Below, in pieces: positions 35,801 to 46,832 of a stretch of DNA of 64,000 bases (position 1 is the stretch's first letter; every line of letters starts with the position of its first letter). The position numbers were made by a program, and so were the translations under genes. Location of the stretch: the NCBI GenBank assembly GCA_029207755.1, contig JARCOQ010000002.1:40620244-40684243 (forward strand), in the 5' to 3' direction. The DNA is from Chamaea fasciata. Taxonomy: Eukaryota > Chordata > Aves > Passeriformes > Sylviidae. The notes under the pieces were generated by a model. That model was not told the origin of the DNA. It worked only from the letters and a program-made list of their open reading frames with translations, and searched no databases.

Positions 35801-37749
35801 TGAAGTAGTGTTTTTTGCAGTAGTTGTGGATAACTGAAGGCAAGACTTTTTCTTCATCTTGTGCATGAGTAAAGAATTGAAATAGATTTTGTGTTCCTAG
35901 AAATTTTTCTTGTTTAAGTTTCATAGAAAGAAAAGTTAAAATCTTGACATTTCCTCATTTTTGTTTTTTTCCATGAATTTTAATTTTCAGGTAAAACGTA
36001 ACTTTTTTAGCAGTTCCGTAGGAAATCGCATGGGAACGTTAGGTGTCTTTATTGCTTTCCATTTTGTTTGTTCTCCCTCATGATTTCTCTAGATGCACAT
36101 GTTTTCTACTCTAATGTGCTGGTCAATATCATAGCATATGTCTGTAGATGCACCCAAAAATATGCAATTGGTTAAAAAGCTGAGATGCACACATAATTTA
36201 ATAATTAGGTCAATGAATATTGACATTCTTTGTTTGACCACCTTACACTTTTTAATATTTGCAATTTGTATTTTCCTGTGCTGATAACTCAGAAAAAAAC
36301 ATTCAGTCCAGAAATTTTTCCACTAAGAATAGAGAAAATACTTGGTAGCAGTTCCTGTTGGCTCTTCATTAGTATTAGATGCATCGTTCACAAATAAATT
36401 GCTCTTTTGAATTTTTTGTATAAATGCTGTTATGATTAGTTAACCTTGCTTAAAACAGACAGATTTTACAAAGAATTGTGATTCTGAACAATCTTCTTGC
36501 CCCTCTTTAAACAGACTATTACTGGTGATTGCTTTTGTATTTTTATTACCTCTTTCTCTATCCCTTTCATAATTTTAATGAAGGTGCTTAATGGTAGATT
36601 TTTTCACTCTTCTCATTATTCCGAATATTCAGATTTGCAATTGGTGTGAACTAGCACAACGTACAAGAGCTTTTAGTGTATAGTATATAAAAAGAATACC
36701 TTTCAATAACAAAGAAGAACGTTCAAAGATTAGGTATTGTAAAAGTACTCTTACTTTGAGTACCCTGTATTGTACATCTATGATTAAACTTTCAGTTTCC
36801 TTAGTACTATAAGTACATACCTGGGTTAGAGTGCAAAGGATACGATTCCACAGACCTGGGTGTATACATGTGCTGATCACTTCTGATCTTGCTATGTATG
36901 TGCTCATATAAACATCATGTTTAAGGCAAGCCTAATATAGAGTAAGTTTTGAAGTTGATTATAGGTTGGCCTGATGGTATTGTATATATAGTACATTGAG
37001 AGAAACTGAATTCTTCTCAAGCTTTGTAGCTAGGTTTCCAGGAAATTAAATTAATAATCTCATTCTAATTTCCACAGCGTAGACCTATCTGAGGTACCTG
37101 TGTAAGGAACTTAGTTTTCCTGTATACTCAATAAGAGAACCTTTCAAATGCAAATTATCCCACTTAAGATCTCTCTATTGATTATTTAGGGAGGCTAAGA
37201 AGATAATTTTTTTGAGTAAGTTTTAAGTAAGCTTTAAATAAGTGCCTAAGGATAGGTTAGGGTGAATTTGTGCTTGCCTAATGTGACTATGTACAGTGCC
37301 CTCTTTTAACTCAAGAGTTGTTTCATCTTCTTAAATACAGATTCCTAATCATATTCCCTTTGTAATCTCAACCAAGGTCTCCTTGCTTCTAGGTACTTAC
37401 CCAGTCTGTGTGTTCATTCCTGTCTTGTTGCTTTGGTTTTCAAATGACCCCCAGAAATGTATTCCTGATAATCCTTTTTCTTTTAAATCCAGTTTCCCTT
37501 CCAACTCTAAACCTATTTCTCTTTCCTGAAGGTGATAACACTTAAGTGGAGCAACTGCAAACATACCACAATCCCTTGGACACTTCTGTGATTCACCTGA
37601 GAAAACTAGTAGGGTGATATATCCCACTTGTGGTTTTATTCAATCTTAGCACATTCTTGGTCCCAGTATGCATTTGACTTCTATTTTTACAGGACATAAA
37701 CAGAAACAAGCAAGGTCCAGATTTGGTGTTACGGGAAACCTTTTAATTA

Positions 37750-37938
37750 TTCGGGCAGTTAAGCAGTGGAAGAGGTCATCCAGAGAGGTTGTTTGTTCAG
37801 CCGCTGTACTTGAGATTCTTCAAAATCAGAAAAAGCCTTGAGCAAACTGCTCTGATTTTAAAGCTCATCATGCTTTCAACAGGAGATTAGACTAGAGACC
37901 TCCTTGGGTTCTTTCCAGTGTTAATTGTTCTATGATCA
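37750..37938 (+). mobile_element. CR1 LINE, 3' tail fragment
   Basis: Order of CR1 landmarks is clear although mutated: 'CATCCAGAGAGGTTG', 'GAGATTCTTCAAAATCAGAA', 'CCTTGAGCAAACTGCTCTGA', 'CAGGAGATTAGACTAGAGAC', 'CTCCTTGGGTTCTTTCCAGT' and TTCTATGAT at the end. Sense to the gene. Confidence 0.82.
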
Positions 37939-38279
37939 TATTTTTAAAAATTCCCTTTTCATTTTCATAACATCCAAAGAGACTGATTTGAGAATACTGA
38001 GTAAACATTTTCTCAAGCTTTAGCTGATTCAAAGTGGCATAGACTGGTCAATACTGTAAGGAACTTCACTGGGATTTGTGAGAATGAAATGCTTACACCA
38101 TTCAAGTTCTAATATCAAACTTGTAATCATATTCAAATAGTAATATGTGTTACTATTTCACAGTCTGTAACTCTTTCCTAATTTCGGACAGATGTTGTAC
38201 CATCAAATTTGCAGTCCCTTAGCAAAAGTTTGGCCTGTTGAGGCAGTTCAAAGGCGAGGTTAATCTGAGTATTTTGACA

Positions 38280-38453
38280 TGAATCGAATGTATTTTTATC
38301 TGTGTCCAGAGCAAATGACTATTTTAGGTTAAAATTTTGAAAAAATATTCAGGCTGAAAGAGCCTGAATGAATCGAATGTATTTTTATCTGTGTCCAGAG
38401 CAAATGACTATTTTAGGTTAAAATTTTGAAAAAATATTCAGGCTGAAAGAGCC
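38280..38453. repeat. Perfect 85-bp tandem duplication
   Basis: Bases 38280-38364 and 38369-38453 are identical over 85 positions by eye, separated by TGAA, so the period is 89. The unit begins TGAATCGAATG and ends GAAAGAGCC. It has no long open frame and matches no element I know. Lack of any difference suggests a recent duplication or an assembly artefact. Confidence 0.93.
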
Positions 38454-39714
38454 ACCAGTACAAAAAGTTTCAGCCCTAGCCATTAATTAAAAAAAAAAAT
38501 AAAATACAGTGAATTGAAAAGTGTGCTGTCATGGAAACTTCAGGAGTAAATTACGCTTCCATCATACCTGCTATACCTGAGAAAAGAAATGGGATAAACC
38601 GTAAAGAGTTAAAGGTTTTCTGTGAACATTTGATGAAGATCATTGTATGTTACAGTACTCTAGAACACGGAGAATTAAAACTTGATTTCTTTTGATTCTG
38701 TACTTTTAATTTTAGTGTTTAACTTTTGGTAATGATAACCCAATACTTTTGAATTACTTTGGTGAAATACACAAAGCAGAAACTATAGGCACACTGAAGG
38801 GAAAAAAACTAAATACAAGGAGAGATACTGTATTTCCTATTTAAACTATATTGACAGATTTTATAATTAGATAATTAGAAAAAGACAGCTAACCCCATAC
38901 AGTAGAGTTAGAAAAATAGTTTAATTACTTGATTTTGCAGTCACTCTTTTCAGAATAATTTCAGCTGTATGGAGATACATGTTTATACCTCTAAAGGCGC
39001 TTTGGAAATGAATACCAGAGTTAATGTTTTCGATCCCCCATACTCACAAAGCAATCATATAAACATTTTTCAGCTTTATAGTATGCACTATATGCAAGTT
39101 TATATGAAGTACTACATGCTGAATTACCAGTTAAAGTGTATTTGATATAAATGTTTTATTGCTTAGCAAATGATGGCAGGCAACTACCCAAAAACAAATT
39201 AAAAGATACAAAACTATAGCTAAAAGAATGATATCTGGAAGGCACAAATGTGTGTTTATTATCTGTATTGCTTGTCAGAACATTTGCATGTGTGCAGAGT
39301 GAAAATGAGGAAGAATAGCAGGAATGATAAAGATACTATGATCAAAACATTCATCAGAGAAATTAATTTTTCGCTAAATTAAACAAGAATCTTTTTTGAT
39401 ATACACAATTGCTGGGGCACACAAAGGATTATGAAAGTTTAAAATTAAGTTATGAGAATGAGAGGGTGAAATGTTATTTTATATAACAGAAGCTATAAAG
39501 AGCAGTAGCTCATATTTTCTTTTCATTTTAGCTACCAGAATACTGCCAGAAGCCCTTTTAGGCCTTTGCATACACTGCTGTTTTAAACCCAGATGAGATT
39601 TAGCTTTCCTTACGTGACCCTAACAGATGTGAGCAATGTCTTTCCACCTCTGCTGGGTAGTCCACCCTTGTGCCCATCTTCTTTGGGAGACATCAGTGCA
39701 GGCTCCAGCTTCCT

Positions 39715-40034
39715 GATGAGAGGAAGCAGAGGAACAGACACTGATCTCTTCTCTATGGTGAGCGGTGACAGGACTCGAGGGAATGGCCTGAAGCTGAGTC
39801 GGGGGGGTTTAGGTTGCCTATTAGGAAAAGGTTCTTAACCCAGAGGGTGGTTGGGCGCTGCAACAGGCTCCCCAGGGAAGTGGTCCCAGCACCAGCCTGA
39901 CAGAGTTCAGGAGACATTTGGACAATGTTCTCAGGCACATGGTGTGACTCTTGGGGACGTCCTGTACAGAGCCAGGAGTTGAACTTCAGTGATCCCTGTG
40001 GATCCCTTCCAACTCAGCATATTCTAGGATTTGA
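39715..40034 (+). mobile_element. CR1 LINE, 3' UTR fragment of a different subfamily
   Basis: Contains 'GACAGGACTCGAGGGAATGG', 'GGGGGTTTAGGTTGCCTATT', 'AGGAAAAGGTTCTTAACCCA', 'GAGGGTGGTTGGGCGCTGCA', 'CAGGCTCCCCAGGGAAGTGG' and an end of GGATCCCTTCCAACTCAGCA then ATTCTAGGATTTGA. The middle wording differs from the copies at 12.5, 32 and 43.5 kb, so it comes from another CR1 subfamily. Sense to the gene. Sequence from 39590 to 39714 may be its upstream part, but I cannot confirm it. Confidence 0.85.
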
Positions 40035-40094
40035 GGTTACTAGCTTCCTGTACATCTATGATGATCTTCTTTCATGATTGTTCTTTGACTTGCT

Positions 40095-40345
40095 TATTGT
40101 GCTTGTTTTCTCTGCATCAGATAGAACTGGTTTTGTGCTTTGAGATTTTTTTTCTTGAGGACTGACCAGCTCTCTTGGCCCCTCTTTGCCCTCCAAAACA
40201 GTTGCCAACTGCTTCCTGCTAAAAAGATCCCTGACTAAACTGAAACCTACTCTCCAGAGTTCTGAGGTTGTGATTCTACTATTGACCTTATAATCTTCTC
40301 TCAGGACTTGAAACCACAGTCTCATGGTCAGTGCTTGTTATAGAA
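40095..40345 (-). repeat. Possible antisense interspersed repeat
   Basis: Higher GC content than its surroundings and phrases such as 'CCTGACTAAACTGAAACCTA' and 'GACTTGAAACCACAGTCTCA' followed by TGGTCAGTGC recall antisense bird LINE internal sequence. The match is from memory and loose. It could also be unique intronic sequence. Confidence 0.3.
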
Positions 40346-41113
40346 GTTAAAATGATGGTTGGATGCACTATCATCTTGTAGTGCTTCATAGTCCCTATTA
40401 AAGCTGATAAATAAGAAGGAGAGGTCTGCTTCAGTGAAAGAAAATGAAAACCAAGAGAAAGCACTTCATCATTACACATCTTTGAAGACTAGAAAAAAAG
40501 TCAAATCCTAGCAGAAACAACTTGACTTTCTCCCTCAGTCTGTGTTGCAGTTAAATAGTCCAGACCTTCTGAATGATTAATAAATTTTTACTATGAAGCT
40601 TAATTCTTTATTGTCAAGTGAACGAGGAGAGAATTAATAAGTTGTTCTCTAACATGCCTTGCAAAAAATACACTGTGAAAAATAACTAAAATGTAATGAA
40701 AATGCCTCAAAAATGGCAGGAGGTTTTTATACAGTTTAAGGGACAGACTGCAGTATCACTGAAGAATTTTAATTTCAGTGGCCTTTGTTCCAAATGTATG
40801 AATGTATTTCATCAGTTGATTTGTAAACTTACTAGGGTTGCTAACAACAAAAGGCAGTTGGACCTAATGAACTAGAAACTCCCCTTCTTTCTGGAAGGTT
40901 TGCAGTTATTGTTTTAATTTCAAGCTTTCTTCTTTTTAATAGATATGCATTTAAATAGGTTGAGGTAGCATGAATATGTAAATAAGAGATCCTGATCAGA
41001 TCAGATTGAATTTCCTGTCATTGTCTTGAGTTTTGGTCCCTGATAGTTGTTGTATGTATTTAGTAACATATTTTGGGTGTTTGTTTCCCTTAAATTTTTA
41101 ATTACAGATGAAG

Positions 41114-41159
41114 CCTAGTTAAAGGCAGAGCTTGAGCCTTGTTAAAAGCAGAGCTCAAG
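41114..41159. repeat. 23-bp imperfect tandem duplication
   Basis: Two adjacent 23-base copies starting CCTAGTTAAAGG and CCTTGTTAAAAG, differing at four positions. Minor local duplication 330 bases before exon w16. Confidence 0.8.
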
Positions 41160-41489
41160 TTTTGTCTCTAAATTTAGTGGAAAAGAGGCTTTTTACTTAA
41201 TTATGCACCTCATTAGTTTTTAAATTATAATTGAACAAATACAATTACTGTGATAAGAAAATATGTAGGTTTTTTTTTTTTGTGGTTTAATATGAATGAG
41301 TTCAAGTATGTTTTGTACTTGAATATGGATATTGTTTGTGTTTTTATCAGATCATGATCAGTAATTAAGTATGCAGGAAAGGATAGTTCATAGATAAATT
41401 GAAGAGTATTTGCTAGTATATGGCATTTTTGTACTAAAAGAAGTTTATTTATCCTTCTTCAAGAGTGCATTTGTATTCTCATCACTCAG

Positions 41490-41606
41490 GTCATTTCACA
41501 GCTTCGGATCCTGAGTAGGTCAGTAACTGCTGGCTGCAAATTTGACAGAGAAATATGGTCTACAGAACTTTCTCCTGTTCTCAACCTGTGGAAGAAACTT
41601 AATCAG
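41490..41606 (+). CDS. DYNC2H1: DYNC2H1 exon w16: C-terminal domain
   Basis: This exon is 117 bases, 39 codons, from VISQLRILSRSVTAGCKFDR to LWKKLNQ. It joins w15 in frame (SSQ|VISQLR) and w17 (LNQ|NSNLIHQ). It has the L-S-P-V-L-N-L-W-K-K-L segment of the dynein-2 C-terminal domain, which is helical and regulates motor processivity in the family. The acceptor ATCACTCAG is adequate and the donor CAG|gtagga weaker. It sits alone between introns of 16.8 and 7.2 kb. Confidence 0.95.
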
Positions 41607-43497
41607 GTAGGAATATACCTAATTTGAAAAGACAACTTCTTTTTCTGGTAACTATATTAAAAATATAGTTAAAGGAATTACCTTGAGTGTTGAAACAGAA
41701 GAGAAAAATGAAATGAAATGCATTTGAGGTGGAGAGTACAATGTTAGGTGCACAATTAGCTATGAAGTCTGTATGTGATACAACAGGCTTTCACCTTTTT
41801 TCTCCGTATGGAGGCGAGACAACGCTCAAAACATGAGACCAACATCCTGTATGTATTTCCAAGAAAAATGCTAATGTACTTCAGATTTTTATTTAGTCTC
41901 CTCATTTTATCTAATATTCACAAGGCAATGTTTAATGATTTCAAATACAATATAGTTTTTCCTTTATAGTGTTGAAATGTGGTATTAGCTTTAAACTGAG
42001 GTTCAAGGAAATACCCTCTGTAGTATTCAATATCATTCTCTTTATGTTCCTTTGTTGGCCTAGCTTGGTTCAGTTTGGTGATGTTTTTTAACTTACGTTG
42101 TAAAGCTTGGTTTCCAACCATTGAATTCTTATTCCAGGTGTGCATTTAGATGTGAAGTGTGTGAATGCAGACACTACGCACACTTGGGAAGGATCTCCCA
42201 CTTCATGCTAGGTGCCCACTTGGACATTTAGCCATTATTTTGTCTCCCCAGTGATCAAGTAATAGATCAGAGATGCTGTGGCCTGAAACTATATCTTGCA
42301 CACAGCAGCACTGTAATGAGAAAAACATGTCCCTTACTCAAATAACCACATACAAAGAACAGACATAAGGTACAGGTTAGAATTTACCATTACATTTTGA
42401 AATCTCTCATTAAATTCTCATCTAATCCAAGCTAAGTGTATGATGCGTCATGTTTGTGTGTCAGAATAGTCTTCTGGTACTAAAGAACTTCTTGTTGAAA
42501 TCTGTGGCCTCTGAAAATGGGCTTTCTGTTAACCAGGTTTGTGATCCTGTAAGAAAAAGTCTATTTCAGTGTGACACTGTATATTTTTGAAAAAGCTCAC
42601 ATAAAACTATTACGTATATGTACACGTTAACAATAGCAAAAATAGAGATTTTGATTGCAGTGTTTGAAAGATGGGTAAATGAGACCAGTTTTAAACAGTA
42701 AAACAAATCTACACTACATTAATACTCATTAATAGCAGCACATGTAGCTAATGTCTAGTTCTTTAGAATTGTTTCTCATTAGCACTGCAAATTCAAAGTA
42801 CATACTCTTTAAAACTTGGGTCATAAATTAGCTGTGAGTATGCAGTACCATGAAGCTGAAGACACAGCTGGTACTGGTGGCTGAGGTTCTTGATAGTCAC
42901 CTACATGGAAGTAACGAAGATTTCCTGAGTGCTCTTTGACAAGGAAAGCTGGACCTGGTGAAGGCCTCTTCTTTCACTCCTATCATTGCCTTCAAATCTG
43001 AGATCTTCTTTCATATGATTTTTTAGCTCTTTACCTGAATTCCTGACCTACAGGCTGAGTGACACTTAGGTGGGGTTATTTTTCAGGCTGTAGAAGGTAC
43101 CTTTATTGTGTCACTGGGCTGTTTTTCTTTGCTGCATAAGTGCCTCTTGCCTAAGAGCACAAGTAGCTTTGCCATTTCTTAATTGTGCCCTTTCACAATG
43201 GCCATTACATCACCATCAAGTTGTTGGTTATAGTTCTCAGACCTCTCTTTTCAAACTGTGCTCATACTTTCAAGACTTTGGCTATTATCCCAAACTTCAT
43301 ATTAGAATAGGAGACACCTGGTACTGAATTCCACTTCACACAGCAAGCTCTCCTACAAGCTGATAACACATCTAGAAGGCCAGTACTGGAGCCTTACACA
43401 GTAAGCGTAAGACCTGGTTAGCATGACCTATTCCTACCAAGAGCAATTTAATTTTTTACGGTATCATCAGGTACAAAAATTTTGTATATTGTTTGCA

Positions 43498-43897
43498 AGG
43501 CTTCTCTCCTATGAAAACAGGCTGAGAGAGTTGGAGTTGTTTGCTGGGAGAAGAGAGGGCACTGTGGAGACCTTATTGTGGCCTTCCCAGTAGGAGAGCT
43601 GGAGAGGAATGTTTTACAAGGGCGTGTAGGGACAGGGCAAATGGGAATGATTTCAAACTGGAAGAGGCTAGGTCTAGGTTAAATATTAGGAAATTCTTTC
43701 CTGAGAGGGTAGTGGGACTCTGGCACAGGTTTCCCAGAGAACTAGTGGATACTCCATCCCTGAAATGCTCAAAACCGGGTTAAATGGGGCTTTGAGCAGC
43801 CTGGTCTATGGAAGGTATCCCTGCCGGTCCAGGAGGGTTGGAACTAGATTATTTTTAAGGTCTCTTTCAACCCAAACCATTCAAGGATTCTGTATTA
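43498..43897 (+). mobile_element. CR1 LINE, 3' end, about 0.4 kb
   Basis: Sense CR1 with 'CTATGAAAACAGGCTGAGAG', 'TTGGAGTTGTTTGCTGGGAG', 'TATTGTGGCCTTCCCAGTAG', 'TTTACAAGGGCGTGTAGGGA', 'ATTAGGAAATTCTTTCCTGA' and an end of TTTCAACCCAAACCATTCAA followed by GGATTCTGT. Compared with the 12.5-kb copy, the part after CCTTCCCAGTA appears to carry a small internal deletion. Confidence 0.9.
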
Positions 43898-44799
43898 TTT
43901 TGAAGTTTCTTTGATTTTCTAAAGGTTTTATGCTATTAGCAGATAATAAAATTAATCTTTTGAATATATCCTTTAGAATAGGATGCCTTCTGACCTTTTA
44001 TAGTTTCTTTTTTTTTGTGTGGGGGACATTTTCTTGAGTGTTTCAAAAAAATTAAATAATAATATTCTTTATCAAAATTAGTTTTCATGGTCTATTCAAC
44101 CTATAATTGCTTCAAGCTTTGAAAAGGCCTAGGCGTCTTTAATATTTCACAGACATTGCATACAGTTCTACATTCTCATTCTAGATTGATAGTTCAATGA
44201 AGGCATCATCTTTGCAGAATTTTTAAAGACCTGGAAATTGGAATGAAGAAGATAGTTGAATTGCTGCTTAAGTTAACAATCATAAATTATTTTATTTATG
44301 CATGAATGGGCAGAGAATATGAAACTAAAACAGGTTCCCAGATATGAAGAAGTAAAATTAAAAAAGTATTCCCGAAGTCTGTAAAAAACCATTACTCCAG
44401 AGGCAAAAAGATAGTCAGAAGTTTGTTAATATGTAGACAAAGGTGAAGTTGTTTTAAACATTTTTATTCCCATGTTGAGTATGTAAGTCAAGGATTAATT
44501 AAAAAAGGATTATCTTACAAATACCTTGAAAACAGTTGTTGTACATCTATGTACTGATAATTTTGAAATTCAGCAAAGTTTACCACTTGACATAGGTATG
44601 TCCTGTAGAATTTTCATCCCAATGGTTGATCAATCTCTTAATGTGGACATATTTTTGTCTCTGCACTCTTAATGAAACTCCAAAGCCAACTAAACCTGAT
44701 CCACACAGAGGCACCAAGAGGAAGTGGTAAGGAAAAGTAGTGAGCAATTCCCTGCAGCTGGGAGGAAGAATGCTCCCATTTTCTGACCTCATCTGTTGT

Positions 44800-44969
44800 T
44801 TAGGGGGTTTTGCTGCCTTCTAGGGGCTCCTCTCTGGGACACTGCGGAAAAACTGCTGAGGCTTGTCTGGCCCTCAGACTATGACATAGCCCTGGAGCTT
44901 TCCTACGCAGGCTCCAGTCAACTGCCAGGGGTAGTGTGGAGCATATGAAGATCCAAGGGATCAAATTCT
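44800..44969. repeat. GC-rich block abutting a CR1 tail, class unknown
   Basis: A GC-richer block (for example 'CTTCTAGGGGCTCCTCTCTG', 'GGCTTGTCTGGCCCTCAGAC') in AT-rich intron, directly before a CR1 3' end. It is probably the upstream part of the same element or another repeat. I cannot assign it. Confidence 0.4.
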
Positions 44970-45076
44970 TGGATGGAGACTGAATACTGGTCTAGGCAAC
45001 CTGCTGTAGCTTTGAACACCTGACAATCTCCAGAGGTTCCCTCCAACCTCAGCTGTTTTGTGGTTCTGTGAATCAG
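44970..45076 (+). mobile_element. CR1 LINE, 3' tail fragment
   Basis: Ends with 'GGTCTAGGCAACCTGCTGTA', 'CTCCAGAGGTTCCCTCCAAC', 'CTCAGCTGTTTTGTGGTTCT' and GTGAATC, a recognisable CR1 3' terminus in sense orientation. Confidence 0.8.
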
Positions 45077-46486
45077 AGTCTTTTTTGTTCAGTTTTCAGA
45101 GCTTATCACAGTCTTTGTGGCCAAACAGCAAAAATGGCAGACATATTTTGGAAATTCTAGCTTTTTTTCATTTTAGACATTTCAAAATGGATAATATTCC
45201 TTACACATTAACACAATAGTGAGGATTTACAAGTCATTACTTTTTCAGAAATATTTCTGGTAATTCGCAGGGCTTCATTTTTTTCTCTCAGACCATACAT
45301 GATGGAAACCCCTGTTAAATGTTGCTACCAATTATTCAGATATCCTGAAATTGTTGAACTGGGAAGTTTATTATTCTTTATGTATCTATAAGAATAGAAT
45401 CATGGCAGTTGCCTCTCCTTCATCCACTGATTATTAGTCTAGCCAGAATTCAGACTCCAAAATTTTTAATTGAATTTTACTTTAAATGAAATAGATACTT
45501 AAAATGTGCTTCAAATCCATGTGCATCTGTGTTGAAATTACACAGGCAAACTTCTGCTTTTATTGAGCTGTTCTGAACTGATAGAGAATGTCTTGACATT
45601 TTCGCCTATATTAGCCTCATTTTAAAACATACATGTTAATTCTCGCTATTGAAAACATCCTTGTAGTGAATACTGTCCTAGAACTGCTTTTACGGTGTTT
45701 TGCAGCACAATTTAATAACAGCTTGACTCTTATCAAATTAATTAAACTCTGATGAACCTGCCATTTAGTTGGAAAAAAACACATACATGCTCAGTATTAG
45801 CTTGCATGAAAGACTTGTTGATCTATAAAATAAAGTCTTCACTGAGTAAGGTGTCAAATGTTACACGAATTTTAAAAACTCTTCCTTAATGTGGAAGAAT
45901 TGCGCACTACAGATTGTTGGCAAGGGCTAGGCCCTTGAGTTAGTCAGAGTTAATTCAACCAGTCTCTGTCCTGGTGTCCGTTCTCTTCCCACACAGCCTT
46001 GCCCTGACAGACTGTGGCTTAGGACCTGTATAAGCATTCATTGTCACATAAGTGGATCAGCTGGATGTCACTGACCCGTGGAACTCGGGAATTGCCCACC
46101 ATGTAATAGTTGTCAGAGATGCACAAAAGTATGAGGGCACAGGGGGAGTGTGTAAGTGTTTCATCATGTCCAAATGGCTCTCTGTCAGGAGGAGAGGGAG
46201 AGGAATCAGTGCTATATTTTTGTTGTAAGGTGGTTGCATTTTCTGCCTTGTTTCAGAAAACCCTGTTCAGCGCTATGAAAGTTAGAATGCCCACCCATAA
46301 AAAGCTCAGCAGCAGCTCCTTCGAAGTTGTTAACTGAATGTATGATTATAAATTACATGTTTTGTATCTTTTGTTATGTTTGTAAATTTTAACTAATTAT
46401 TTTCATGAAGTTGGATAATGTTGCAAGAAAGTTGTAGAAGTAGTTTTGAAAATTAATGAGTTGTTGCTCTTTTATCTAAACCACTG

Positions 46487-46600
46487 TAGAATCATAGAAT
46501 CACAGAATATTCTGAATTGGCATGGTGCTACAAGGATCATTGAAGTCCAACTCCTGGCACTGTAGAGAACAGCCCCAAGAATCACATATCCCTGGTATCT
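46487..46600 (-). mobile_element. CR1 LINE, 3' tail fragment, antisense
   Basis: Left edge TAGAATCATAGAATCACAGA is the reverse complement of the CR1 terminal octamers. It is followed by ATTCTGAATTGGCATGGTG, CAAGGATCATTGAAGTCCAA and CTCCTGGCACTG, the antisense of the end seen at 39.9-40.0 kb. The right boundary is approximate. Confidence 0.85.
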
Positions 46601-46815
46601 CATTAGCTACCTCAGCTTTAAAAAAACAACAGGGTTTTTTCCATGAAGGAAAATCAGTGAAACAAAAATATAGGGTCATTCTTTATTTTATTTTCAACAA
46701 TGAAAAGCATGTGAAAAACAGTGAGTGGCTAATATCTAAAAAAATAGGCAGAGAGACTCGAAGAAGGAGGCAAAATAGGTACATCAAAAGGGCAATGGAG
46801 ATTTCTAAAACCCAT

Positions 46816-46832
46816 CACCACCACCACCACCA
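46816..46832. repeat. Short (CAC)n repeat
   Basis: About five to six CAC units, giving a run of histidines in one frame. The frame has no other support as a gene. Confidence 0.8.

Larger units (their letters stand above)
24659..41489 (+). other. DYNC2H1: Intron w15 (16,831 bp)
   Basis: GT-AG, phase 0, about ten times longer than its upstream neighbours. Listed separately inside it are CR1 pieces (25323, 30765, 31965, 37750, 39715), an LTR-like repeat (28440), a possible repeat (40095), a 46-T tract (31210), a perfect 85-bp duplication (38280) and a 23-bp imperfect duplication (41114). A T/A-rich patch lies at 26938-26974. Between these, AT-rich sequence shows no exon: residues SSQ of w15 join directly to VISQLR of w16, as in dynein-2. 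Confidence 0.9.
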
